DNA of 64,000 nt, taken from the NCBI RefSeq assembly GCF_040412425.1, contig NC_089782.1:41968822-42032821 (forward strand). Direction: 5' to 3'. Shown piece by piece: positions 36,727-50,700 of this stretch (positions within the stretch are counted from its first letter, which is position 1; each line of letters opens with the position of its first letter). The notes beneath the pieces were generated by a model, which saw only the letters and a program-made list of their open reading frames with translations, searched no databases and had not been told where the DNA came from. A program made the position numbers and the translations under genes. Source of the stretch: Macrobrachium rosenbergii. Lineage: Eukaryota > Arthropoda > Malacostraca > Decapoda > Palaemonidae.

Positions 36727-39700
36727 GGTTTCATGGAATGAAATAGTGAAATATTTTTCCAAGTTTAAAAATACTGTAGTACATTTTCTGTGTTAATGAA
36801 TAAAAGAGCTTCTTAAAGTCAGTGATACTTTCAAAATATTGCAAAGTCTTGCTTACTGTGGAATTAGTGATTTTACCCTTAATGATTGTGATTGAAATTA
36901 GTGGCTTTAATAGGCAGAGTATTGAGTGTGTATTGGTTCAACAGTATGTTTAGAGCACAATAGGAAGTAGGGAGTCAGAACAGTTATTAGGTATGGGCAA
37001 CAATATGTGGTTTGTTTTTATATGTTATTTATAAGTTGATATAAAAATTCTTAGTGACAAACTTCTGGATATATTACTGTAGAATGGCTTGTAGCTGCTA
37101 TAACCAGTTGTCAGTAACAACACAAAGAATTATTTTCTTTTAAATTAACCCAATAATATCCTTACAATTCTTTTGTACTATGTTGCAGATCCTGCTGTGA
37201 TCTGTAAAGCAAAACCTCACATCTAGCACTCTCCTGACCAGCTGTAGGGAGACACAATGATGGTTAGTGAAGTGACTTTTTTCTTGACCCAGCTGTCAGA
37301 TGTTCTCAACAGAAGTGAAAAATCCAACTTCATTGAAAGCATTGTTGTATCATCATGATAGCCCATAAGCTCTAAAGCTTGTGATATGAAGATATAGAAT
37401 GGTTCCTTTAACATATGCATGTTTACACACAGTAAAAACATCTTTTACCCTTCTAAGTGTTGGAATAGTAAAAGATCTCATTTTTCTGCTTCAGATAAGT
37501 GGCCCAAGAAAACAATAGCATCTTTTAAACTATTCTGACTCCTTCAATAAGTTAAGGTAGACTCATGTTTATGATCTAAAGTTGATGTTTGATGTTTCTC
37601 TCCTCAAAATTTGCTTGACATTAGCTTTGCCCTCGAAATTTTTAGGTGTGGGCAGCAAGAATCAGTATTGTAGGAAACTATAGACAGATAATTGGCAAAA
37701 AATTGCATGAGAAAGTAATCTCATTTCAAAGGTATGATTTGAAATGCTGATGCTTGTTGATTATCATAAAAGAAAAACTTGTGTGGGTGGGTCAGTTATG
37801 AAATTAAAATTGCAGTACTTTAGTCATGAGGTTCAAGTTTCTAGGCATTATTAAATTATAGGTACCCCTAGTGACTACTAGCCTTGCTTGCCCTCTGAGC
37901 CCCATAGAAGTACTGGGGAAACACACTATCAGGGATGCTGTTGCTTCCGAGACAAAGCTTGTTTTTCAAGTGAAGTTAAGTGCAAAGTATCCCAAAGATT
38001 TAAATGTAAGAATTTAAGAAAGAAGCAAGTGAAAAAATAAATTGCCTTAATGGTGATTATTATAGTAGAGTAAGCTGTAGGTGAAACATTTGGTTTATTC
38101 TGTCACCCGATTTATGCGGTTATGTTACCACCAATGTATGTTTGTGTGTTAGCTGGATTTCTTAAGGATGAGTGAATAGGTCGTGATATATTCATTAGAT
38201 GACCTTGATTTCTTAAGAATGAGTGAATAGGTCGTGATATATTCATTAGGTGACCTTCTCAAGATGATGAACATTTGGTAGACTTGGCTGCAGAGGCCAC
38301 TATTTGTTATCAAGGAAATATTTTACGCATTGTGAAAGATATGAATTTTTCACCAATTCAGTTCCCTCATAATCAGCTACATGTTTGTGTTGTCCTTTTC
38401 TTATTGATAAATTGACTACTTCTTAGAAAATTTGAATTGTAAGTTCTCTGTAAAATTCGCAAAGTTAAATTTGTATAATGAAATTATGAGTAATGTACAG
38501 CACATGCTCCCAAGCTGTTTTCTTTAAAATTTTAAACTGTTCTGTTATTAGTTTGATGTTATCGATAGTAAACTTTGCCAGATGGCTACTGAACAAAGTA
38601 AAAGTGATTGAGATTCTATGCATGCAGGCATTTTGGGAATAATCATAATTTGAATTTTTGATGAAAAATCTTGTCATTTACATCGTTTTCAATATTAAAA
38701 GTAAGGTATAATTTTTGAATTTGTTTCCGCTTACACGATTTTTTTCGACGCGCGCACAAACCCCATTAAATCATATATTACCTTGTTTCCTTGGACAAGG
38801 AAATCCCAGTTACGCCCATTTGTACCATTCAAGATTGAGGAGCATCTGCTGCATGTATACACCAACTTTTCATCACTTTCAGTCTGACTCGTATGGAAAC
38901 AACTTGCTCCTCCCTGGAATTCCTTTAGTTGTTTTGCAAAGCGCCTCATTGTTTTATTTTCCATCCCTTAGCATTCAATTCATTTTATGAGTGTTAAATC
39001 TCCATTTCATTATTTTGTGTTTTAATTTTACCTTAAGTTCAGATTATGTATTTGCCTATTGAGGGCCAGTGACTGGCTCCTTCTCTTTAAATTGTTAGTT
39101 TACATGTAATTAATTTTGTTGAAATCTTACTTTATTCTCAGTTTATTCATTTTTGCATTTTCTTTGTTGGCTGGAGATTGTAAAGCAGGTTTTTTATTAT
39201 TTGTTTAATGTATAGTTTTTTGTTTAGGAAACTCTTTTTCTATGTATAATTTCATAATTTGCTGTTTGGTAACTTTTTTGTGAACAGCAACCTAATACAT
39301 ATGACTCTCTGTTGTAATAGTTTTATTTGAATTGGTGGATTTTTGTGTTAAATAAATAATTTTCATTTGTTAGTAAGCTCTGCTTCGTGTGTTTTTGTGG
39401 GCCAGTGAATTAGGTTGTAGAAGGTGCACATTGTTGGTTTTTTCTGGGTCATTCTGTATTAAGCCTCAGTGTAAAATACTTCTTCAGTGACAAAGATGTG
39501 ACTTGTTTGGTGGATTAGTAATTTTACTTCTCCCAGAAGAGTTGTTATCAGTGTCATACACTAAAGTGTTCTGTAAACACTTTTGTATTCTTCGTGTCTG
39601 ATTGTGTGTGTGTGTGTTTTTTTTTTCTCCTTTTTTTTCTGTCTTCCTTCCGGTGCAGATTTCTTCAGAAGTCACTGCCTCTCATATCATATCACCACCT

Positions 39701-42690
39701 GTGAGGTCTGTAGGTCATATCCTGCTCTGAAGAAGAGAAAGAAGGTTGGGGACTCTGCTTCTTGAATCACTCCCTCAAGTTTTCTTGAAGGTTTTTCTGC
39801 TGACCTCACTTACCTAACATGCAGTAATCACTTCATCTGCTTCCTGACTCTCAGATGGGATATTCCATCTACTTCCTCCTCATTTTCTTATACATCTCCA
39901 GTTGATTCCTATTGTCTTCCAGTTGTGTTGCCACCTCTTGTGGTGCCTCCAGCTCTCCTGCTCACAACACTGACTTAAGAGGAAGATCTTTGGATGATTC
40001 ATTCCATGTTCAACTTGATTGTCAGGCAGGTGCCATTCGGGAACAGTTTGTGTCAGTCTCCAACTTTTTTTTTTTTTTTTAGTGAATTACCTTTGTAAGA
40101 AGTCACATCCACACCTTCAACTTCTGCCTCTGTGGAGACTGTTACTTCTCTTCCATGTGAAATCTGTGATGCGATGCTGTGTCTTCACTACCTCTTCCTT
40201 TTGTTGCTACAGTTCCCTTCTTGATTACATTCGTCTCCCTGCATCTAGACCTTACGACTTTGGCCCACATGTCCCACCAAGTGCAGTGATCGTTGAAGTT
40301 ACATTTCATGGGTGCAAACCATGGCATTCTGGCTGGAAGACTCTTCATCTCTTGAATTATCTAGCAGGGACACTGCCAGCAGATTTCCAACTCCAGTCTT
40401 GATGGTGTCACCCTTTGTTTTTCTGACCTTGCCCATAACCTATAGTGACAACTTTCCTCTTTGCCCAATCAGGGCAGTTAGACTTATGTGATATTAAGGA
40501 ACTTCATTCTTCATTGACTTTTTCTTCACTTTGGCAAAGGAAGAAACAAATTTTCAGGAATTTTCTCTTTCTGGCTTTACTCAGATTTGTTAGTTATTAA
40601 TTTGTCACAAAAATTAAAGCACCCAAGGCAGTGGCCCTCTCCTCATCTCAGGCCTTTTAAGAAGAATGTGGAACGTGGTGCTATTCTTCAAGCAGAAACA
40701 AGATGATGCCATGAAATTGAGAGATGTAAGTTGTCAGGCTTTTGGGTGTGTTTATGGTGGGGCTGATTGTTACTGGGGTTTCCTTGACCATGGAAATGAG
40801 ACAATGTATGATTTATAGGTTTGTATGGAAAACCTGTTTTTTTCTTTTATGTTGACTGTATTATCACTTATGGATCACTATATCCAGATTTCCCAAAATT
40901 GTCATTATTAACATTTCTGTACAAGATTTTTCCTTCACAGAATGGGACAGAATATGAGTTCTCTACTCTTTTATCCTGCACATATTCCGCATACATTCAT
41001 ATCATTTGTAGGTCTTTATCAGTCCCCTTTCCTAATTATTTTCAGGCTCTTCATACTGGTTTTTATCCCTTTGCTTTTTTGATTAACTGCTCTTCATTGC
41101 CTCTTATCACATGTCCACACCGTATGAATCTCTTGAAATCTGTCTTTTCACTTTACTGTGTATACCACATTCTTATGCAACTTCCTCATTTGTAATGTGA
41201 TTTTCCTGATGGCCAGCTGTGAACTCTTAGCATTTAGGAGTTGCATCTCTTCAAATGACTCAAAATTTTCTAATGGTATATTGCACAGTAATGGTTATTT
41301 ACCTGTAGTCTAATAGTGTTTTCCTCTCCTCTTTCTCTGAGGGATATAGCCTTATGAGTATTTCCCATATAATAAAAGTTACATTCTCTGGAGGGTATGG
41401 ATACATTTCATTATATTCCTTGTGAAGTTACAAAGAATGTACATAACAATCACAGTGTAGATTAATCTTTTCCCTCTCTGCCAAGTGGCTTGGATGCTGT
41501 CATGATAGAGTTGGTATTGAATTAAGAGAGTTTGCATGCATGCAGTGCTCTAAGGTGGGAGTTGACATCACACATACACTACCCGAGGTCACTGTACCTG
41601 TTTTGTAAATTGCCCTTTACCCTGAACTGGTCTTGCTCCATGACAGTGGCATATTTACAACCTAGAGGATTTTCTCAAGGGCAGCTGGGAACTTGGGGTC
41701 TTTCTTGAAGGAGTTGAAAGCCCAGTTGGTTTTGGTCATGGGCCTCTACCCTTTGGTTGAGCTGCTGGTGGCTTAGGTATTTCATGGAATTTGTTTGACA
41801 GGGATTGTTAGATTTGTTGGGAGGTTTCTCTTTGCATGATAGTTAGGGAAGGATCATTTTTAATATATGTAGTGCCCCTAAGGTCTTCAGTCTGGCATGC
41901 CATACATGATATTAATGACCAAGATAGGGCATTTACTTTTAGGGGACAGCCATGGTTTTCAAGTCTGTAGGAATGTTACAGTTGATATAATTTTCAAGTA
42001 GCTAATTCTTCGCCCTAGAAAAAATCATGTTGCCAGATGACACCCATATCAAAGTTTGTGAAGAGAACCCTGTGTGTGTTTATGTGACCCTATGGGTGAT
42101 GAAAATCATGGTACAGGCTCCTAATGGGGTTTGGAGCCTGCATTCAAGAATATCCAGATTCATAGTACTGTGTTCATAGTAGGGACATTCAAGAATAAGG
42201 TCACTGGTTGCTGCTACCTGCACATTTGTAAAGAGGGAACCAGTGTGATAGGGCATATAAACCATGAACATGAGATGGAGACTCTTCGCCAGATGTTAAG
42301 TAGGAGAGGGGCCAGAAGAGTGACATAATAAGCCTTGGGGTTGCCCAGTTTGAGTTAGTCATTGTTGTATTTGTACCCGAGGTCTTTGGGCCAAGTTATT
42401 TGGGGTAGGTGAGTAGTTCTAACAGTGTTCACATGGTTTATGTCACAGTTGGCATCACACTTTCAATATCATCAGTGTAGTTCTTACTGAATAGTATAAA
42501 TATAGAAAGAAGTACAATCCTGTCATTGACATGCCAAAAATAGATACCCCTTGGATTAGAAGATAGCTAGTGGTAGGAATCTGTAGGTAGCTTCTTCAGA
42601 ACATCATGAGGTAACTACCTAAATGGTTACAACCTATACATTCCTTAAACAGACCTAAAATAAATAAACTATATGTTTTACATCCACACC
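36727..42690 (+). other. CpG-poor DNA, probably intron, no clear gene
   Basis: No exon convinced me. A 51-base unit (GAGTGAATAGGTCGTGATAT...) is tandemly duplicated at about 38158-38258. At 39583-39765 a plus-strand frame has a C-x-x-C-type HCLSYHITTCEVCRSYPALK, possibly a retroelement gag fragment. At 40019-40402 a frame broken by a T-run has no domain. Other small ORFs appear to be chance. Confidence 0.35.
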
Positions 42691-42849
42691 CCTGATGGCG
42701 ATTGCTTATTAAGACCTTTCCTGAGCTGCCTCTATATCTCCAAGCCAGAGACCACCAAGAGGGGATATGAAGTAGAGACTACTTGATTCTATCAAATACT
42801 TCGAGAACAAGGAAAATCAGTAAACTCCAACCATTAATTTTGGTCAAGG

Positions 42850-44700
42850 CCCTTACATATACTGTAGAGGCAAGGATATGAACAACATAATCTTTGAGAA
42901 TTATGAGTGGCAGCTAAAAGCTGTAAGGCATGCTGACAGAACAACAGCATTCATGCTTAGCACATTGAAAGAATTCAGCTGAGAGCATATGAAATCCTGC
43001 AGGAAGAGGTAAAACACAAAAGGCTTGACATGAACTCTACCTATGATTTCAGTGTGCAGCCAACTGCACCAAAGAGCTTGTGAACACTGTAAGAGGAGCT
43101 GTTCACCTTCCCAAACTCAGTAACCTCTACCTAGCAAAGTTCTAATTAAGTCTCAATTCCTTATATCTTAGATCAGTACAGCCACTGGTCATCTGCAGAA
43201 TTCCTCTCAAGTAAATAGTGAATTTGTCCCAGGCCAGTATTGCACCTGAGGGAATTGAGTTTGTCTTTTACTAATGTGCCAGTAGCAGAAACCACTGACT
43301 AATCTTCAAACATCTCTATCATGGCTTGACCTTCCTTGAGTTGGGATGTTCATGAAAAAACCTTGACCATCTAATCTGATTCCCCAGTCTCCTTTTTGCA
43401 TTGTTATAACTTCCAAATCAGTGAAGTCAATCTTGAAAAGTAGTCCATTATTCAAGCTATTTGCTTCAGCAATTTCAAGAAATTTCCACTAAAAATATGT
43501 TCCATGAAGATCATGTTCAACACCAACAGAGGGCACTTGTACACCAACTGGTGTAACAGTTTGTTTTCCTCTAGTCATTCTCTTCACCAGCATTTATATG
43601 GGAGTTGCTTACCAGTGAGCCTTTTGCAGTGTCTCAGTGGTTCTCATTGGGTTTGTATGGTACATTGGTGACATCCTCATGAAGATTTTAGGTGGGGCTG
43701 ACATCTAGGACCTCTCTGCTACACTCAAATCTGTAATTTTTTGATATCTTAATTACTCTCAAACTCTGCTTGAATGGCCACAGTAAATGCCTAGATCAGT
43801 ACAAACCTTCAACCATCAGTGCTTATATTAGAGGGGCAATTTCACATTCCTACACAGGGCAGGCTGGCCTAAAGAAATTATAGTATACCACTGAAATGTT
43901 GATCAATAATTGTTGTTCTAACAGAGAGGTGAACTAAGTAATCATGATATCCCTTGAAATATGGTAAAGTGATATGCCCCCTCTGATCAGGATGATGAAT
44001 CAGAGATTAAAATTTACTACCACGCTACATGAATACAAGGTATGGGGACTAAAAATAACCCTTAAGGACATTATGTCCAACCTCATCACCTACTTTAGAA
44101 CCTCAGAAAATTAACAACCAGGTCATGTAATATTCAAGCAGAAAACTGCAAACATCCTGAAAGAGACTAACATGGTCCACCTTTTGCCATACCCCATGTG
44201 TGGATTCCCCATTGCCTACATTGGAATGACTACAATTTAGCTATCTGAAATATCATGCCATGTTCAGGAGGACATCATAATGAACACTTATGTAAAATCA
44301 GGGCTTCCCCATACACAACAGTGTTTCCTCTTAGCCTCACCGTTTTGGACAGCACCCCAAACAGTTTTCATCTCAGAAGCTCCAAGGTGCTACATATACT
44401 GAGAATAAGGTCTTTCTTAAATTTTATGCAAAAGACCAGAGGGCAGCACCCACAGACCCAAAGCCAACTGGCAATTGCAGGTTGCAGGACACCCCAAACC
44501 CATTCACCTTGCATGGGTTGCAAGACTGATGCAAGACTAATGAAGAGTAAAAGGCAACTGACCAATCAAGGTTAATGATTGGCAATGTGCATACCATCAC
44601 TCAACATCTTACAGCCCTTCTGCATCCGCATAAAAACCCAGAGATCCACCTCTTTAATCCAGTACCCACTCGGCCTTGGTAGTGACCGTGGTTACATGCA
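42850..44700 (+). mobile_element. Penelope-like retroelement (PLE), decayed
   Basis: A reverse-transcriptase remnant near 43550-43700 reads FPLVILFTSIYMGV, then FVWYIGDILMK, matching the Penelope palm motifs with the usual YIDD changed to YIGD. Downstream, 44170-44300 shows the PLE-specific GIY-YIG endonuclease block: VVHLLPYPMCG, then AYIGMTT and an SCHVQE histidine motif. A following Leu-rich segment (LHILRIRSFLNF) fits the endonuclease C-terminus. Stops and frame changes are frequent. A GIY-YIG domain fused downstream of a reverse transcriptase is unique to Penelope-like elements, so the call is fairly firm even though the 5' boundary is not defined. Confidence 0.75.
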
Positions 44701-47700
44701 ATTCTGTGTTTTGTACATTCTTTAAAACTTGACAAATAGAGAAAAACTCAACTGTGCCCTTACCCTAAAGAAAAAGTAACTTCTTAAGGAGATATCCCTT
44801 AGATAATGAAATCATCAGAAAATGAAAAAAATAAAATATAAAATTACTGCCACTGTGGCATTAATGAAACATTTTATTATTATATCTATTATTATTGTTT
44901 TTATCTCTTATTTAACAAGGTTCCATTGCACTCTAGAGCCTTGTGAAATGTTTATAAGTTTCCGCTGTGTGGAGGTGAGTAATGCAAAAGAAAATCTCAA
45001 AGTTTAAATAAAAGCAGATGTTAACGAATAGTATAAAACTTGACCCGTAGTCTCCCTCATTCACCAGTACCTCTTGCAGTGGATACTAGAGGCATGTATG
45101 TCATATCCAGACTTTATGCAGGTGAAATATACAGTAGCTTAAATGGTAAAGTTATGTCTTGACAATTTAATTGGGTGATAATGCCAAAATATAGTTACAG
45201 TGCTAGAGTACAGTAAAATATTTTTATTAGATGCAAAAAATGCTTGTGAATCACAGCTCTATAGGAAAATTGCACAGCAGCAGAATGTAACCTGTTATGA
45301 GAGCAGTGCTAATTAAATACTAGTGTTGATTAATAAAAGGGAATCTAAGAAAGTAAAGTAATTATGCCAAAATTATGTAATAGTAATGTTTTGATTTTAA
45401 ATGCTGTGTATAAAACCATGTATGGAGAAATTGAACAGACACAGAATACAACAGGAACAGCATGTTTACCGTTAATTCCTAGAGAAAAACAAAATATACA
45501 CTTCTGTTTAGATCATAACTGCCATGCAAATCGTGAAATTACACTTTACTTGACGTGATGATTCTTGATAGCAAAGTTAACCCAGGGTAATCCTAGAAGA
45601 CCAACGTCACACATTTTATTGCATTGATTGTACCAGGTACCCATATGTATGTAGAACTTGTGGGAACTGGTAGACCTCTATCCAATTGTAAATATTTCAG
45701 AGCACGAGATGACCTAAAGATCTGTGGTTAAGGTCATACTTCATACTTAGTTTCTGTTTACGACGAGGGACGTTGCATATCATGGCAGAGTTATACGATC
45801 TTGTGAGTGCACTTGTTTGTTATATTTTCACTTGCATTCACTCAGAGTGGAAGTGTTGCTTTTACTGGTTAATGTTCAGTGTTTTAATTTTTTTGGATTT
45901 TGAGTGAAAAGAAGTTTATTTGATCAGTCATTTAACAGTCCTTGGTCACAGGCAGTCATCAGCTGCTGTTTGACAATTGTTGATTGGGTGCTATTGAATG
46001 GTGATGAACATGGTAGAACTATGTTCTTGTCGAGCACTGATCATCTATTGTTTTTCAGTGATTATTTAAAGGCCAGGATTATCACAAATTAATTAGATGT
46101 GCTGTAGGTATTAATTTCTCCTTACTGCCTGACTTCATTATTATGCAATAATAGTTCTTCCTCAAATGGGAATTAAGGCATGGACTCTTATGATAGATCT
46201 TCTCTATAGTTAAAGACAAGTTATTTTGGCTGCAAGTTTGCTCTCAGTGTTTCTCATGCAAGTCTTTCTGCTGAGAAATGAACCAGAGTTTTTTTTTTTT
46301 TTTTTTTTACTAGTTTTACACTGAATTTCCATTTCAGATTGGTTGATAATTACTTGGACTGTCTGATTACTGCCCTGTGTATTCAGTGACTGCCATGTCC
46401 TCTGTTATATTTTCCCTCAGATCTTGACTTTGTTCTAACCTTCAAAACCTTTTTACAATTTGATATTCTGGTCCTTTTCTGTTTTCATTTCATACTCTGC
46501 CTAGGAGTAAGCACAGTAACTTGATTGTAATGGGTGTGTTTAATCTTTCAGCTGTGTTGAATCCTGAAGCAGGCAAGTTGGGTTACTAACTAAACTTTCT
46601 TATGCCCCTCTGGATAATTCCGTTGTCCACATGAAATCACAATGAAATCATGAAATTACTTTGTAACACCTTTGGGTCCCATATTTAATTATTTTAAACC
46701 ACATTCCTCCATAACAAAAGCCAGAAGAGAATGTTTTTCCCTCTCTTAGTTCACATTTCTTCCACTAAATGGAACCTGACAATAAATGGTAGTGTCTGCT
46801 TTCTTTTCAGCTTTTTTTTGTCTTTTTTTAATTCATGGAACCACTACTGTAACTGTTATACTGTGCTTGGTAGTGCGCATACTGCCTGTTGCTTACATTT
46901 GCCAGGCTGTCTTCTGTTGTATCCAGCTGTTATTCATCCTGTTGAACTTGGCTTATTGTCACTTGCTGCAGAAGTATCCAGCAACTCTTTCAAGGTATTT
47001 TGTATGATCCTACATGTAGCTTGTAGAGGAAGATCATCTGTGCCAGTTTGTATGCTTTAAAGTTTATCCATGCATCATTGAGGATATTCCCTCTTATTTT
47101 GTATAAGAGGGTTTAGTATGGGCTTGGATTGTGTCCCATAAACCATTGTTGTAGTCTGTAATTCCAAGGCCAGGCCAAGTCATTGTTCACACCAATTGAG
47201 GCCAAGACTAAGTATTCACTATCTACACTTCTAAGTCGAAGACAGTATTAAGCATTCAGTGTCTTAATTTGTCTGAATCAGCACTGTATATTCAAAGTAG
47301 AATCTTTAGATTTCTGCAACAACCAGTAAATTAGTCAGTTGGAGGTCATTGCCGTGAAGAAACTTGACGTAAATAATCAGATAGGTGTGTGTAACTGAGG
47401 TTTCGAAAAATTATTTAATTCCAGTGCTTCAACCATCACAGAGAACAAATTATAGCTTTTACATTCTTCAGTCTTCACCCAAAAAATGAAGAATTGTAAG
47501 TGTTATGTATCATTTGAAATTGAATCTTATACTGGAATGAAGACTACCAAATTCTAGCAGCATTAATAATCTGGAAAGAGACAGCAGCACAAACATTGAC
47601 GTTCCTGTGCCACTTGGTGAAGTGAGGGTGAGGGTGAAACAGACATCTGTCTGGGGACGGGACAGATGTACAAGGATCTTCGTTGTGGAAGGGGGCATTT

Positions 47701-50700
47701 AGGTGTGAGTAAAATTCCATGACCATGGAAACAAGACAAAATATGATTAATGGGTTTGCATGAAAAACATGCATTATGCTATTAAAACATTTTTCTGGCC
47801 ATTCAACTTATAAGTTAATCTCATGAGTTTTCATCCTTGAGCAAGTTAATTTCATATTCAACTTGGTCATTGTCATATTTTAGGACAAGTCATGAAGTTT
47901 GCATAAAGTAATACATAAATATGACAAATTATGAACATTGTATAAAGTAATACATATATAATGCTTAAATTATATTTTCTGTACATTTTTACCCTTCTCC
48001 TTTAGTACCATTGAATGTTATAATAGTTTTTACATTTTTATTGTGACTTGTTTGCATTTACAAGGCAAGTCATATTTGCGAAGATTAGTGCTTTTGTTAA
48101 AGATGTTTGCTGTTACCGTATTTTTTCTGTACACGATTACAAGTGCGGTTTTGTAATATTTCATAAAGTTTAGAGCTCATTATTTATCGTGAAATGCAAT
48201 CCATGAAAATTAAGTGGTATTTGTTTTTGCCATCCCTGTTTCTGTACCTTTTCATCACGTAGTATTAGTTTATGATTTAGTAGCTAACCAAAGTAATCTT
48301 AGGAAAGTATGCTGATAATTGATTTGAATGGCATCTTGCTTTTTAATTAACCATCCTCAGAGCACTTACAGGGGTTTACCAAAAAAATTGTTTTGTATGC
48401 CTGGAATTTAATTAAGATCATACCTTTTATGTAGTGGTTGCCACAGCACTTTTCAGTTGGAGTGTGTCTGTGTTTGTAACTTGTTCCCTTGCTGTTGCAC
48501 AGATTCAGAATTGTGATAACAGCAGTGCTCATAGGTGTAGAAGCTCCATGAGGGAGTGTGATCTTGCAGATACTAGGCATTGAAATGTTAGCACCTCTTC
48601 TTGCAAGTGTGATTTCTTTAACGGAGGATCATGACCATGCTGGCACGAGGCTTTATGATGACAGCTGCAGTGGTTTGCACAAGTATGGTATGATTTAAGA
48701 GAATATTGACCATATCAGTGACTGACCACAAAGGTGTATGATATGAGAATATTTCCTTTAGCAAACACAATTTGTCTATGGATACAGTTGATTTTAGTCA
48801 GAAATACTGATACAGTTCAGAAACCAGATGTGACTGAGCAGCCCAGTAGCCATAACAGTGCCATTATTACAGGCCAGCAGGATATTGATAGTTTGTACAA
48901 AAGAGATGTGTTTGGATACATCCATTCCCACTCTTTGACCTGTTATGCCATGTCTTCTGACACTATCTCAGATCTTCCATTTCCCCGGACCCCACACAAG
49001 TTGAAAGTTCTTACAACTTCCAGTTCTCTCACTGGGTGGGCCAATTCACAGCTCACAAGGAAGGCATCTTCCTCTGTGTTTTGTGTGAGATTTCATCTTT
49101 GTGATTTCTAATAGGAGAACTAGGTGTAACTCTTGCTTTATCCTTTGTCCACTCTGCCTCTGTGTGCAACATAATCGCCCTTTTTTTACCTTTTACTCTC
49201 GAGGTGATTCAAAGAAAAACTGTCACCTTTAATTCTTTGCTTTATTCCTCTTCTCCACTACAAAAAAAAAAAAAAAAAAAAACACAGGAGCGGGTAGGTC
49301 CCATGGTTCCTTTACGAACCTCAATTAATTTTAAGAAATCACATTCATACTACAGTCAAGGCACACAAATCAATGAATGCAACAAACTACAGTTTCAACA
49401 GCAGAATGGTAAATAAAAAAAGAGGGTAAATACAACAAGGCCAGGGGGTGGGGGGAAAATGCAATCACAGGTAAAAGGGAAACTCAAACAGTTTTTCAAC
49501 ACAAATCCCTTTTACAATAATTATGCACACCCTATAGTCATCAAATAAGTATACAGTATGTGTGCTTCTTATAGGTGTAGACTTTAAGAACTAGAAACAT
49601 TCTAACCCAATGTAAACACAGGGTGGGGAGTATTCTCTGTGGACAACAAGCAAAATACCTTTAGCATTAAGAGACAGGGTACTAAGATTCACACGGGATT
49701 ACAAGAAGCTCCTGCGACCTTGGGCAGTGAGCCCATTATTTCCGTAGCATCTTCTTGCAAGACTCCTATTACCCCAGTGAAGAGGACAAAATTTGCAAGC
49801 TTTTCAGACTAGGTCATTACTGTGATTTGAAGGATGAAGAAGGACCAGAAGCAACTATAGCCCTACAAAACATAGCATGATTTTGTAAGGTTTTTGATCT
49901 TCAAAGACAACAGAAACCTTCAATCTAGTTTTCCCTCTCTCCAAGGTAGCAGGGGACATTACAGGATATATGATGTAGGGTTGAAGGTAGATATTTGTCA
50001 TGAGGATATGACAGTCTGAAAACATTCCCAAACCTGTTTTGCTTACTGGAACAGAAGTTACAAGATTTTACAGCATTCTTGACTGCTTGTCATAAGCAAT
50101 ATCCACCCTTTGGTATCGAAGCCCTGACTAAGAGGGTTACCTTGCTTTTCACCTGATGCATTCGTTTCTGTATGAGGTAGACACAATCAAACACTAACTT
50201 AAAGAATTCTGTATTTTGTCCAACTGGCTGTAATACATCCTTGGAGCATTTACTGTAGTTTATTGTTATTGGGAGAAGACTAAGTTACTCATGATGTTGC
50301 CAAGGCCAGGTGAATGATGGTGTCTGTGGCTGAATGGGGCTTGTTTTTATTTTTTTTTTTTTTTTTGCTTTTCCAACCTCAAGGACCTGCAAATATCAGG
50401 TTTCATGAACCCATTCCTGTTCCCAGCAGAACAGACATTATTGTTATAAATTTCTCACTCCATTACTGCCATGACTTTATAGCCAAGTTTAATGGAAGCA
50501 AAACTAACTAGCTACATTAGCAACTAATGTTCTTTTTCAGCCCCACCTATAACTGTTTTGCATTAATTATGCTTTTGATCCTTAGGTGATGTGGAGCCTG
50601 CTTTCTCATGCAGGTGGCACAGATTTATTTCCTCTAACAGTGCATTGCATATTCTATCGTTTTTAGTGAGCAACATCTAGGGTAATTGTACCAAAACCCC

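Noticed and set aside
39583..39765. Possible zinc-binding exon (CEVC with upstream His/Cys)
   Set aside because: Only one short Cys pair after a T-rich low-complexity start, and no partner exon. Left as a possible retroelement fragment.
48734..49111. 125-codon plus-strand ORF
   Set aside because: No recognisable domain, no splice sites at its edges, and Ser/Thr-rich low-information composition. It could be a decayed gag but this is unsupported.
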